From Chloroflexota bacterium (GTDB lineage: Bacteria > Chloroflexota > Limnocylindria > Limnocylindrales > CSP1-4), in NCBI GenBank assembly GCA_013695505.1, contig JACDAH010000273.1, positions 1-5,095 of the forward strand: 5,095 nucleotides of DNA. The letters run 5' to 3'. Under the pieces are notes generated by a model. That model was not told the DNA's origin. It was given only the letters and a program-made list of their open reading frames with translations, and made no database searches. The position numbers and the translations under genes are program-made. Shown here piece after piece: positions 1 through 5,095 of the stretch (its first letter is position 1; the number at the start of each line of letters is the position of its first letter).

Positions 1-1150
1 GCGTATCGGTCAGCCGGGCCATCGCCCGGTTCCAGAGCCGGACGGTCCCATCCAGCGCGGTGACGCTGATCCCGGCAGGGCTCGCGTCGAAGATCGCCCG
101 GATGGTCTCGGTCGCCTCGCGCGCCGCCGCTTGGGCCTGGTGGCGAACGGTCACGTCGGCCACGACGACCATCGCGAAGCGGCCCTCCGCGGTGTCGAAC
201 CAGGACAGGCCGAGCTCGGCGGGAAACGGCGTGCCGTCGCGGCGAAGCGCCATGAGCTCGACGTGGTCGCCGACCGCCCGATGACTCGGGTCCTCATGCC
301 AATTCCTGCGATGCTCGACGTGGGCGGCGCGCTGGGCGTCGGGGATGAAGTCCTCCACCATCATCGAGCGGAGCTCGTCGGTCGCGCAGCCCAGGACCTC
401 GGCGGCGCGATCGGACGCGTCGACGATCCGGCCGGCCGCATCGACGACGAGGATCGCATTCGGGCTGGACGCGAACAGGGTCCGGTAGCGCTTGTCGCTC
501 TCGTCGAGCTTCGCCTTCGTCCGGCGCGCCTCCTCCAACGCCGTTGCCAGACGGGCGTGCGTCCAGCCAACCAGGGCCAGCGTGATCGCGAGGACGACGA
601 CTCCGCCGACGAAGGCGCCGTGTGGCGTCGCCTTCGGATCCGGGACGCCGCCGAAGCTGGAGATCGCCATCGCCGCCACGCCTGCGAGACCGAGCGCGAC
701 GAGGGCCGGGACGAACGCCCGGCGCGAAGCCGCCGGCAGCATGAGGGCGGCGGCGATCACGGTCACTCCGAGGGCCTCGACCTCATAGGGCCGATAGGCG
801 CCCGCGTTGAGGATCGAGCTCGCCACGAGGGTTACGACGGTCGCCACGACCGCGGGGCGCTGTCGGCCGCGCCACGCCAGCCAGGCGGCGCCGAAGAAGC
901 CGAGTCCGCAGATCAGCGTCACCAGGAAGCGCGCCGTCGAGTCGGGGACGTTGAAGAAGAACGGCATCGGGGCCAGCGCCACCGAAGTGATCGCAAGAAA
1001 GACGATCAGGCGGAAGAACCAGCGGCCACCGACGAGCGGGGCGCCCGCGGCAACACCAGTGGCGGTCGAACGCGCCCCGACCCGGCTCTCCACGGCCGGA
1101 ACACCGGGGGCGTCCGCGGGGGTCTCGTAGACCATCCGGTTGTGGGGCAC
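1..1150 (-). CDS. Multi-pass membrane PAS-domain sensor protein, partial (C-terminus beyond the left edge)
   Basis: The minus strand is open from a TAG at 1205-1207 to the left edge, giving about 383 residues from the chosen start. A 40-residue Ala/Pro/Gly-rich leader precedes about six hydrophobic segments (roughly residues 45-61, 75-93, 101-117, 124-140, 146-164 and 180-197). A charged helical linker follows (LEEARRTKAKLDESDKRYR). A complete PAS domain spans about 222-338, with the typical opening LFASSPNAILVVDAAGRIVD, the inner RRDGTPFPAELGLSWF and a closing VVVADVTVR. A second PAS starts near 348 (IRAIFDASPAGISVTALDGT) and runs off the window. PAS domains sense small ligands, redox state or light and pass the signal to an output domain. 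That output (histidine kinase, GGDEF/EAL or other) is not visible, so the enzyme class stays open. I chose GTG at 1150 because a perfect GGAGAGG lies 5 bases upstream; the ATG at 1135 has no ribosome binding site. The gene diverges from the thioredoxin gene across a long gap. Confidence 0.88.
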   Translation of the reverse strand, partial: MPHNRMVYETPADAPGVPAVESRVGARSTATGVAAGAPLVGGRWFFRLIVFLAITSVALAPMPFFFNVPDSTARFLVTLICGLGFFGAAWLAWRGRQRPAVVATVVTLVASSILNAGAYRPYEVEALGVTVIAAALMLPAASRRAFVPALVALGLAGVAAMAISSFGGVPDPKATPHGAFVGGVVVLAITLALVGWTHARLATALEEARRTKAKLDESDKRYRTLFASSPNAILVVDAAGRIVDASDRAAEVLGCATDELRSMMVEDFIPDAQRAAHVEHRRNWHEDPSHRAVGDHVELMALRRDGTPFPAELGLSWFDTAEGRFAMVVVADVTVRHQAQAAAREATETIRAIFDASPAGISVTALDGTVRLWNRAMARLTDT

Positions 1151-1155
1151 GAAGT

Positions 1156-1162
1156 CCTCTCC
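1156..1162 (-). promoter_or_regulatory. Ribosome binding site of the PAS sensor gene
   Basis: Read on the minus strand this is GGAGAGG, with 5 bases to the GTG at 1150-1148. It decides the start: GTG at 1150 rather than the in-frame ATG at 1135-1133, which lacks any purine-rich stretch at the right distance. Confidence 0.7.
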
Positions 1163-1201
1163 GGGCAGCGGCGGGCCGCCGACGATCGGCCCATCGACCC
1201 G

Positions 1202-1230
1202 AGTCTAGGGACGCCGGGCCTCCGGGTCAC
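1202..1230 (-). promoter_or_regulatory. Candidate sigma-70-type promoter for the PAS sensor gene
   Basis: On the minus strand GTGACC (1230-1225) and TAGACT (1207-1202) are separated by 17 bases. They match the TTGACA and TATAAT consensus at 4/6 and 4/6 positions, in the TAnnnT form usual in high-GC bacteria. Transcription would start near 1195, leaving a leader of about 45 bases containing the GGAGAGG site. This is pattern matching only; no transcription data are available. Confidence 0.35.
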
Positions 1231-1263
1231 TCCCCCGAACGGGCTCATCCAAATGACGTAGAC

Positions 1264-1293
1264 GCGGAGCACGGCGGCGCGGAGCACGGCGGC
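1264..1293. repeat. Tandem duplication of a 15-bp unit
   Basis: The unit GCGGAGCACGGCGGC occurs twice back to back with no mismatch (1264-1278 and 1279-1293), followed by a partial GCGGC. It lies upstream of the PAS sensor promoter candidate and outside any supported gene. It is probably a recent slippage product. Confidence 0.8.
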
Positions 1294-1407
1294 GCGGCGC
1301 TCGCCGTCAAGGTGGCTGCCCGAGCTGACGGGTCGATCGAGAGATTCGACCGACGATCTGTGCGCCGCGCGAGCAGAACGGCGGCCAGCGAGTCGGCCGG
1401 TGGTCGC

Positions 1408-1428
1408 AGTGCGCGCGAGGCGCGCACT
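1408..1428. repeat. Perfect 9-bp inverted repeat (hairpin)
   Basis: AGTGCGCGC (1408-1416) and GCGCGCACT (1420-1428) pair completely around a 3-base GAG loop. No T-tract follows on either strand and no gene ends nearby, so it does not look like an ordinary intrinsic terminator. It could be a protein-binding palindrome or part of an RNA structure. Confidence 0.6.
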
Positions 1429-1528
1429 CGAGGGTCGATTGCGATCCGCTCGAGCCCCTGTCCGCACTTCGATCGTCAATCGTCGGTCCGGGCCGGCCAC
1501 CCTACCCGACCCGGACCCAACCGCTGAT

Positions 1529-1546
1529 TCTCGCCCGGTGAGCACA
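1529..1546 (+). repeat. Intergenic repeat element, copy A
   Basis: TCTCGCCCGGTGAGCACA. Its core CTCGCC-C-GGTGAG is an imperfect palindrome. Related copies lie at 1589-1606 (14 of 15 core bases) and, inverted, at 1679-1696 (15 of 18 bases). It may be a regulator site; the function is unknown. Confidence 0.35.
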
Positions 1547-1588
1547 CCCGGTAAGTTCCCCTGGTTCGACCCGATGTCTGCACAATTG

Positions 1589-1606
1589 GCTCGCCCAGTG
1601 AGCAGG
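1589..1606 (+). repeat. Intergenic repeat element, copy B
   Basis: The core CTCGCCCAGTGAGCA (1590-1604) differs from copy A by one base and starts exactly 60 bases after it. The flanks are not conserved, apart from a GACCCG 22 bases before each core. Confidence 0.35.
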
Positions 1607-1650
1607 GATGGCCGGATGTCGGCCGAACGAGCGCATCAGGCGCGTTTCCG

Positions 1651-1663
1651 CGGCGGTCCGCCG
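1651..1663. repeat. 13-bp palindrome
   Basis: CGGCGG-T-CCGCCG is a perfect 6-bp inverted repeat around one central base, between repeat copies B and C. It may be a dimeric regulator site, but GC-rich palindromes also arise by chance. Confidence 0.35.
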
Positions 1664-1678
1664 ATCCAACTCGGCGCA

Positions 1679-1696
1679 TGTGCTCCCGGGGCGTGA
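1679..1696 (-). repeat. Intergenic repeat element, copy C (inverted)
   Basis: Read on the minus strand it is TCACGCCCCGGGAGCACA, matching copy A at 15 of 18 positions. It is the weakest of the three copies and could be chance similarity in GC-rich sequence. Confidence 0.25.
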
Positions 1697-2065
1697 ATCG
1701 TGGCAGTCTGGACGTCGCTGCTTCTCAGCCCGCAGCGGCCGCGACGCCGACCGTCGTCAACGGCTCCCCGGTCTGAACCCAGGTCTTCAGGCCGACACGA
1801 CGTAGACCACGCCACCTGCGAACCAGAGGCGATCGTCGTCGCGACCATCCGGAGCCAGCCTCCCCCGAGGACGCCCTGGTCAAACTGGGGGTGGGGACCG
1901 GCGCCGATTTGGATACGGCCGCCAGCGAACACGACCTGGAAGAACGACCAACGCCAGATAATCGCTCGCGACCGACAAGGACCGTGCCCGTGCGTCAACG
2001 CGCCTTGCACGCAGCGGCGACTGCGCCGCCGACGGCAACTCGAATGGCCCACGGCATTCACGGGA

Positions 2066-2095
2066 ATGACGCCACCGTCCCCGCGAGCGTAGGCT
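2066..2095 (+). promoter_or_regulatory. Candidate promoter for the thioredoxin gene
   Basis: ATGACG (2066-2071) and TAGGCT (2090-2095) are 18 bases apart. The first box has the TGAC core of the -35 consensus and the second fits TAnnnT. Transcription would begin near 2102, giving a leader of about 20 bases that still includes GGAG at 2108-2111. The layout resembles the candidate promoter of the divergent sensor gene. It is not experimentally supported. Confidence 0.35.
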
Positions 2096-2120
2096 GAAAC
2101 GGTTAGCGGAGACCCGACCA

Positions 2121-2582
2121 ATGACTCCCGTCCACGACGCAACGTCGCCCGTCTCGATGCTCCTCTGCGCCAACTGCGGCAAGCGGAATACGATCCGGCC
2201 GAGCGCGAAGGGCGCACCGCACTGCGGCAACTGCGGCAAGCCGCTCGCGTGGGTCGTCGATGCCGACGAGTCGTCGTTCGAGATCGAGACCCGGGCTCAG
2301 CCGACCGTGATCATCGACCTCTGGGCGCCGTGGTGTGGCCCCTGCCGCTTCGTCTCGCCGATCCTCGACGAGCTGGCCCACGAGTACGCGGGCCGCCTCA
2401 AGGTCGTCAAGGTCAACGTCGACGACAACCAGGGCCTCGCCCGGCGGTTCGACGCGTCGAACATCCCGACCCTGGTCGTCCTCCGCGACGGAGCGGTTGT
2501 CGACCGGTTGGTCGGCGCGCTTCCGAGGCCGCAGCTCGAGGCGCAGATCAAGCGTCATCTCAAGCCGGCGAAGGCCGCCTGA
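2121..2582 (+). CDS. trxC: Thioredoxin with N-terminal zinc ribbon (thioredoxin 2/TrxC type)
   Basis: A complete 153-residue cytoplasmic protein disulfide reductase. Two CxxC pairs, C16/C19 and C35/C38, form the zinc ribbon that sets Trx2 apart from plain thioredoxin. The thioredoxin fold follows, with the active site WCGPC at 71-75, the buried Asp at D66 in IIDLWAPWCGPC, and the cis-proline in NIPT (P116). The end matches the family (VVDRLVGALP near 126-135). E. coli TrxC has 139 residues, so this one is slightly longer at the N-terminus. ATG at 2121 is preferred because GGAG lies 9 bases upstream. ATG at 2157 (Met13) would give a 141-residue protein closer to the usual length but has no visible ribosome binding site. 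In the family, electrons come from thioredoxin reductase and the zinc ribbon tunes redox behaviour. The gene stands alone on this strand and ends 19 bases from the stop of the opposing unit. Confidence 0.95.
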   Translation: MTPVHDATSPVSMLLCANCGKRNTIRPSAKGAPHCGNCGKPLAWVVDADESSFEIETRAQPTVIIDLWAPWCGPCRFVSPILDELAHEYAGRLKVVKVNVDDNQGLARRFDASNIPTLVVLRDGAVVDRLVGALPRPQLEAQIKRHLKPAKAA

Positions 2583-2587
2583 CCAGC

Positions 2588-2603
2588 AGCGCCCCCAGGC
2601 GCT
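2588..2603. terminator. Candidate bidirectional terminator hairpin between convergent genes
   Basis: AGCGCC (2588-2593) and GGCGCT (2598-2603) pair around a CCCA loop, 6 bases after the thioredoxin stop. The right arm overlaps the TAG (2604-2602) of the opposing frameshifted gene. There is no T-tract on either side, so termination efficiency is uncertain. The position between converging transcripts is the main support. Confidence 0.35.
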
Positions 2604-3020
2604 ACGGTCCCGGATCGATCCCGCAGCGAATGCGGCCGTCGACGAGCAGGTGGTTGCTCGGGTCGGCCGGCTCGAAACAGACCTTGGGCTGATGCGCCGC
2701 GACGTTCACCCATTCGCGGAAGTCGGCGCCCCGGTAGGTCGCGCCATTGACAACGTATTCGTACTGGATGTTCGTGCCCCTTGGGACCTGTGCGTACGAA
2801 TCGGCCGCCTGGAACGGCTCGAGGTGACGATCGCGAACGCCGTCCCGGAGCGCCGCATCGTGTCGACCCGCCCGATGACGAACGACACTGCCGCGACGAC
2901 GATCAGCAGCCCGAGCAGGATGAGGATCGACCGGCCACCCTCCTCGACCCGGACGACGCTCCGGTAGCGCGGATGCCGGAAATCGAGAACCGCGTCAAGG
3001 CGGGTCCTCAGGGCGCCCAC
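2602..3020 (-). pseudogene. Small single-pass membrane protein, DUF3592-like, with an apparent -1 frameshift
   Basis: Two minus-strand frames together make one plausible protein. The first starts at GTG 3020, overlapping the stop of the preceding gene by 13 bases. It gives a basic N-terminus (MGALRTRLDAVLDFRHPRYR), then one membrane helix at about residues 31-50 (SILILLGLLIVVAAVSFVIG), and continues to about AFAIV at 61-65. From about 2810-2860 the convincing sequence moves to the frame one base earlier: FQAADSYAQVPRGTNIQYEY, VVNGATYRGADF, then VCFEPADPSNHLLVDGR, ending at TAG 2604-2602. This second part has high third-position GC but no start codon of its own until very late (GTG of EWVNV), so it needs the first part. 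The length 419 is one short of 140 codons, which fits a one-base deletion. Short extracellular domains with YxYxVNG and a (Y/F)xPxDPS motif recall DUF3592; that assignment is tentative. It may be a true pseudogene or an assembly error. Translational coupling to the upstream gene is likely, since no ribosome binding site is visible. Confidence 0.6.
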
Positions 3021-4396
3021 GTGACGACCCCGATCGGGAGCGGCTCCTGACCGACCAGCCCGAAGCCGTCCTCTTGCTCATCGACGAAGTCGTCGAGCGC
3101 GGCCCGGAACCGGCGATCCTTCTCGCTTCCCGGCGCGATCCACAGCTGGCGGCGAAGGAACCCCTCGAGCTCCTCGCGGGCCCCGAACCTGCGCGGCGTC
3201 CGGAGCGCGATCGTGACTGTCGCATCGGCGCCGCGGGCCTGGATCAGCTCGACGAACTCGGGCAGGGCCGGCAGCGATACGCGCGCCTCGCCGTGGACCG
3301 GCGGCCAGAAGATGTCGGCGATCGACGACGGCTGGCGCTCCATGAGCACTGCCACGCAGAGCCGCCGGGTCGCGCCCTCCATCGCACCGAGGAACGGCCC
3401 GACTGCCTCGATGTCGTATCCGACGTGGGCGATCAGGCTGACGTCCGCCGTCGGCGGCGGGCCATCGGCCTCCCCCATCGGCCAGCGGGCCGGGATCGTC
3501 CGGATGGTGTCGATCGCGTGTTCGGCGGCGCCGGCTCGCAGGGCCTCGATCATCCCGCTCGACGGCTCGACCGCGAATACCTCGTCGACCACCCGGGCCA
3601 GCGGCAGAGCGTAGCGGCCGGCGCCGGCGCCGATGTCGAGCCAGCTCTCACCGGGCCGTGTGAGCGTCCGGAGGATGTCGAGGACCGGATCGTCCGTGCG
3701 ATCGGGATCGGCCCGGAAGAGGGCAGTGACCGGGGCGTAGAAGTCAGGACCATCGGGGACCTCGCGGAACCGATCGACCTGATCGCGGTTGGCCCGGACA
3801 CGCTCCGCCCAAGCAGCCTCGTGGATCGCGGCGAGATCTGCCCTGGTGTCGACGTCCGGGTTCCTACCCTCGACATCAACCATCCGGACGAGCTCCGGGT
3901 GGGTCGCGAGGATCGGGCCGAACCCGCGATCGCCGGCCAGCTCGTCGGCGAGCCGCCACATCGGGCGGCGGGCAAGGACGGGATTGGGAGTGCGATCGTC
4001 GGCGTAGCGCGGCACGATGAAGGCGGTCTGTGGCGACTCGCCGGCCGCCTCCACGAGCGCCCGGATGACGTCGGCGCGGACCCTTGGCTGGTCGCCGGGG
4101 AGGATCACCGCCGCGTCGATTCCAGCGTCGAACTCCAGCGCCCGCAGCCCGACCCGCACCGAGCTCGACAGGCCCGCTTCCGGGTGCGGGTTCAGGACCC
4201 GACGAATGGCTCCCAGGTCCAGGTGGTCGAACTCGCCGGTCGGCGGCGTGACGACGACGATCGGATCCAGTCCGGCCTCCCGCGCGGCCCGCACGACGCG
4301 GGCGACGAGCGGCCGGCCGTGGAGTGGGCTGAGGAGCTTGGCGCCACCGAACCGCGAGCCGGCGCCGGCCGCAAGGACGACCCCGGCAACCCTCAT
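3008..4396 (-). CDS. mocA: MocA-like molybdenum cofactor cytidylyltransferase fused to a class I SAM-dependent methyltransferase
   Basis: A complete 462-residue cytoplasmic protein with two domains. Residues 1-192 are a nucleotidyltransferase: the nucleotide-binding loop LAAGAGSRFGGAKLL (8-22), the Mg-binding LPGDQP (99-104), the NPVLARR segment (138-144) and the closing DVDTRADLAAI (181-191). LAAG and GDQP favour MocA (CTP, making molybdopterin cytosine dinucleotide) over the GTP-using MobA. After a helical linker (about 193-215), residues 216-462 form a Rossmann methyltransferase: motif I WLDIGAGAGRYALPLA (252-267), an acidic VFAVEPSSGM (273-282) and AHVGYDIEAVGPF (323-335). MocA proteins are normally about 200 residues, so the second half is a true extension in the same frame. 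The methyl acceptor is unknown. ATG at 4396 overlaps the xdhC stop as ATGA, and no clear ribosome binding site precedes it, so translation is probably coupled. The neighbouring XdhC supports a role in maturing a xanthine/CO dehydrogenase-type enzyme. Confidence 0.9.
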   Translation of the reverse strand: MRVAGVVLAAGAGSRFGGAKLLSPLHGRPLVARVVRAAREAGLDPIVVVTPPTGEFDHLDLGAIRRVLNPHPEAGLSSSVRVGLRALEFDAGIDAAVILPGDQPRVRADVIRALVEAAGESPQTAFIVPRYADDRTPNPVLARRPMWRLADELAGDRGFGPILATHPELVRMVDVEGRNPDVDTRADLAAIHEAAWAERVRANRDQVDRFREVPDGPDFYAPVTALFRADPDRTDDPVLDILRTLTRPGESWLDIGAGAGRYALPLARVVDEVFAVEPSSGMIEALRAGAAEHAIDTIRTIPARWPMGEADGPPPTADVSLIAHVGYDIEAVGPFLGAMEGATRRLCVAVLMERQPSSIADIFWPPVHGEARVSLPALPEFVELIQARGADATVTIALRTPRRFGAREELEGFLRRQLWIAPGSEKDRRFRAALDDFVDEQEDGFGLVGQEPLPIGVVTWAP

Positions 4397-5095
4397 CCGG
4401 CGGCGAGTCGCGCTACCGGTGAGGGCGCGACCGGCGCAGCCGCGGCATCGCGCGCTCGCTCGTGGAGCGGCACACCACTCCCGCCGTACCGTTCGGCGAC
4501 GACCTCGGCCATGATCGCGAGGGCCGTCTCGGCCGGGCTCCGGCCACCGAGGTCGAGCCCGACCGGGCCGCGCAATCGATCGAGCTCGGCGTCGCTGACG
4601 CCCGCCTCGCGGAGCCGTGCACGACGATCCCCCTGGGTCTTGCGCGAGCCGACCGCACCGACGTAGCGGCAGCCTCGCCGAAGCGCCTCGACGATCGCGG
4701 GCTCGTCGAACTTCACGTCGTGGGTCAGAACGGCGACCGCATCGTCGCGGCCCAGCCCGACCTCCTCGGCGGCCTCGTCCGGCCAGCCGACGACGAGGCG
4801 GTCGACGCGGTCGGCCGGGAAGCGCTCGGGCGTCGCGAACGACGCCCGGCCATCGACGACCACGACCTCGTAGGCGAGCTCCTTGGCGTAGATCGCGAGG
4901 GATCGGGCAACCTCGACCGCCCCGACGATCACGAGGCGCGGCTTCTTCGGGAAGGCCTCGACGAACACCTGGCGCGCGCCGATCGTGACGGTCCGCGATG
5001 TCCCCCGAAGAAGGGCCTCCCCGGCCGCGGCGGCAAGCGCGGCGTCATCCGCGGCGGATCCGAGCGAGCCGTCCAGCGCCCCGTCGGCACGGACG
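4393..5095 (-). CDS. xdhC: XdhC/CoxI-family molybdenum hydroxylase maturation factor, partial (N-terminus beyond the right edge)
   Basis: The frame is open from the right edge to the TGA at 4395-4393, 233 visible residues. The first 42 (including DGSLGSAADD and SRTVTIGARQ) are the end of the N-terminal XdhC_CoxI domain. The C-terminal Rossmann domain then follows: LVIVGAVEVARSLA (54-67), VVVVDGR (77-83), LTHDVKFDEPAI (123-134), YVGAVGSRKTQGD (144-156) and GPVGLDLGGRSPAETALAIM (176-195). The GTG at 4968 is internal, because coherent family sequence continues upstream of it. XdhC binds molybdenum cofactor, promotes its sulfuration and delivers it to xanthine dehydrogenase-type enzymes. Oddities: the glycine-rich loop reads GAVEVA where relatives usually have GAGHVA or GAVHIA, and the Cys common near the end of the first domain (GC or GGC before an acidic residue) is Ser here (LGSAADD). 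The gene ends in a rather Ala/Pro-rich tail and overlaps mocA by 4 bases, so the two are co-translated. Catalytic subunit genes are expected further upstream. Confidence 0.9.
   Translation of the reverse strand, partial: VRADGALDGSLGSAADDAALAAAAGEALLRGTSRTVTIGARQVFVEAFPKKPRLVIVGAVEVARSLAIYAKELAYEVVVVDGRASFATPERFPADRVDRLVVGWPDEAAEEVGLGRDDAVAVLTHDVKFDEPAIVEALRRGCRYVGAVGSRKTQGDRRARLREAGVSDAELDRLRGPVGLDLGGRSPAETALAIMAEVVAERYGGSGVPLHERARDAAAAPVAPSPVARLAAG

Larger units (their letters stand above)
1231..2065. other. Long intergenic stretch without a supported gene
   Basis: These roughly 835 bases lie between the divergent promoter candidates of the PAS sensor and the thioredoxin. Open frames exist on both strands but translate to Arg/Ser/Pro-rich sequence without domain structure, as expected for chance frames in GC-rich DNA. 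I saw no tRNA, rRNA or CRISPR pattern. It does hold a 15-bp tandem duplication (1264-1293), a perfect 9-bp hairpin (1408-1428), three related 15-18-nt elements (1529-1546, 1589-1606 and inverted 1679-1696), a 13-bp palindrome (1651-1663) and a 6-bp hairpin CGCTGC/GCAGCG (1716-1721 with 1732-1737). A decayed gene or an untyped RNA cannot be excluded. Confidence 0.5.

Noticed and set aside
131..1261. Plus-strand open frame of 376 codons
   Set aside because: It lies antisense to the PAS sensor, which has clear domains, helices and a ribosome binding site. The plus-strand product is Arg/Asp/Glu-rich without recognisable structure: a GC-rich shadow.
1006..1545. Minus-strand open frame of 179 codons upstream of the PAS sensor
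   Set aside because: It overlaps the sensor gene in another frame and is Arg/Ser/Ala-rich without domains. The candidate promoter and ribosome binding site of the sensor lie within it.
1850..2097. Plus-strand segment reading EDALVKLGVGTGADLD, resembling the C-terminal region of HMG-CoA lyase-type proteins
   Set aside because: Similarity covers only about 16 residues. Upstream it becomes Arg-rich, the conserved glycine/cysteine motif of that family is absent, and third-position GC falls downstream. Chance or a very decayed remnant.
1636..2217. Minus-strand open frame of 193 codons with a protein-like patch (FFQVVFAGGRIQIGAGP)
   Set aside because: The patch is short, flanked by Arg/Ser-rich sequence, and the frame runs antisense into the thioredoxin start. 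I recognise no family. It may be a relic but is not supported as a gene.
2157..2582. Alternative thioredoxin start at Met13
   Set aside because: It gives a length nearer to E. coli TrxC, but no ribosome binding site precedes it, while GGAG lies 9 bases before ATG 2121. It remains possible.
2810..2860. Programmed -1 frameshift in the small membrane gene
   Set aside because: There is no X-XXY-YYZ slippery heptamer or evident stimulatory stem here, so mutation or sequence error is simpler.
3074..4666. Plus-strand open frame of 530 codons
   Set aside because: It is antisense to the MocA-methyltransferase and the xdhC end, both rich in family motifs. The plus-strand translation is charged and low in structure.
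4393..4968. A short XdhC starting at GTG 4968
   Set aside because: The same frame continues upstream to the window edge with coherent XdhC-domain sequence (DGSLGSAADD, SRTVTIGARQ), so this GTG is an internal valine.

Overview
The window is GC-rich bacterial DNA with strong G/C preference at third codon positions, compact gene packing on the right half and GTG starts. This suits a high-GC lineage such as Chloroflexota (Limnocylindria/Ellin6529-like) or Actinomycetota. That assignment rests on overall character and protein style and is an inference.

Layout: (1) 1-1150, minus strand: the N-terminal part of a membrane sensor with about six transmembrane helices, a short helical linker, one complete PAS domain and the start of a second; its output domain lies beyond the left edge. 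(2) About 1151-2120: an unusually long gap between divergent genes. It holds a candidate promoter at each end, short inverted and direct repeats, and no gene I can support. (3) 2121-2582, plus strand: a thioredoxin with an N-terminal zinc ribbon (TrxC/Trx2 type). (4) 2602-5095, minus strand: a tightly packed unit read right to left. It contains the C-terminal part of an XdhC-family molybdenum-hydroxylase maturation factor, then, with a 4-base ATGA overlap, a MocA-like nucleotidyltransferase fused to a class I SAM-dependent methyltransferase, then, with a 13-base overlap, a small single-pass membrane protein resembling DUF3592 whose reading frame is broken by an apparent one-base deletion. This unit and the thioredoxin gene converge with only 19 bases between their stop codons, where a GC-rich hairpin sits.

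XdhC and MocA are the accessory pair that make and insert the molybdopterin-cytosine-dinucleotide cofactor of xanthine dehydrogenase/CO dehydrogenase-type enzymes. Their presence predicts genes for such an enzyme nearby, most likely upstream of xdhC beyond the right edge. The role of the fused methyltransferase is unknown. The most unusual items are the MocA-methyltransferase fusion, the frameshifted small membrane gene, and the long repeat-containing divergent intergenic region.
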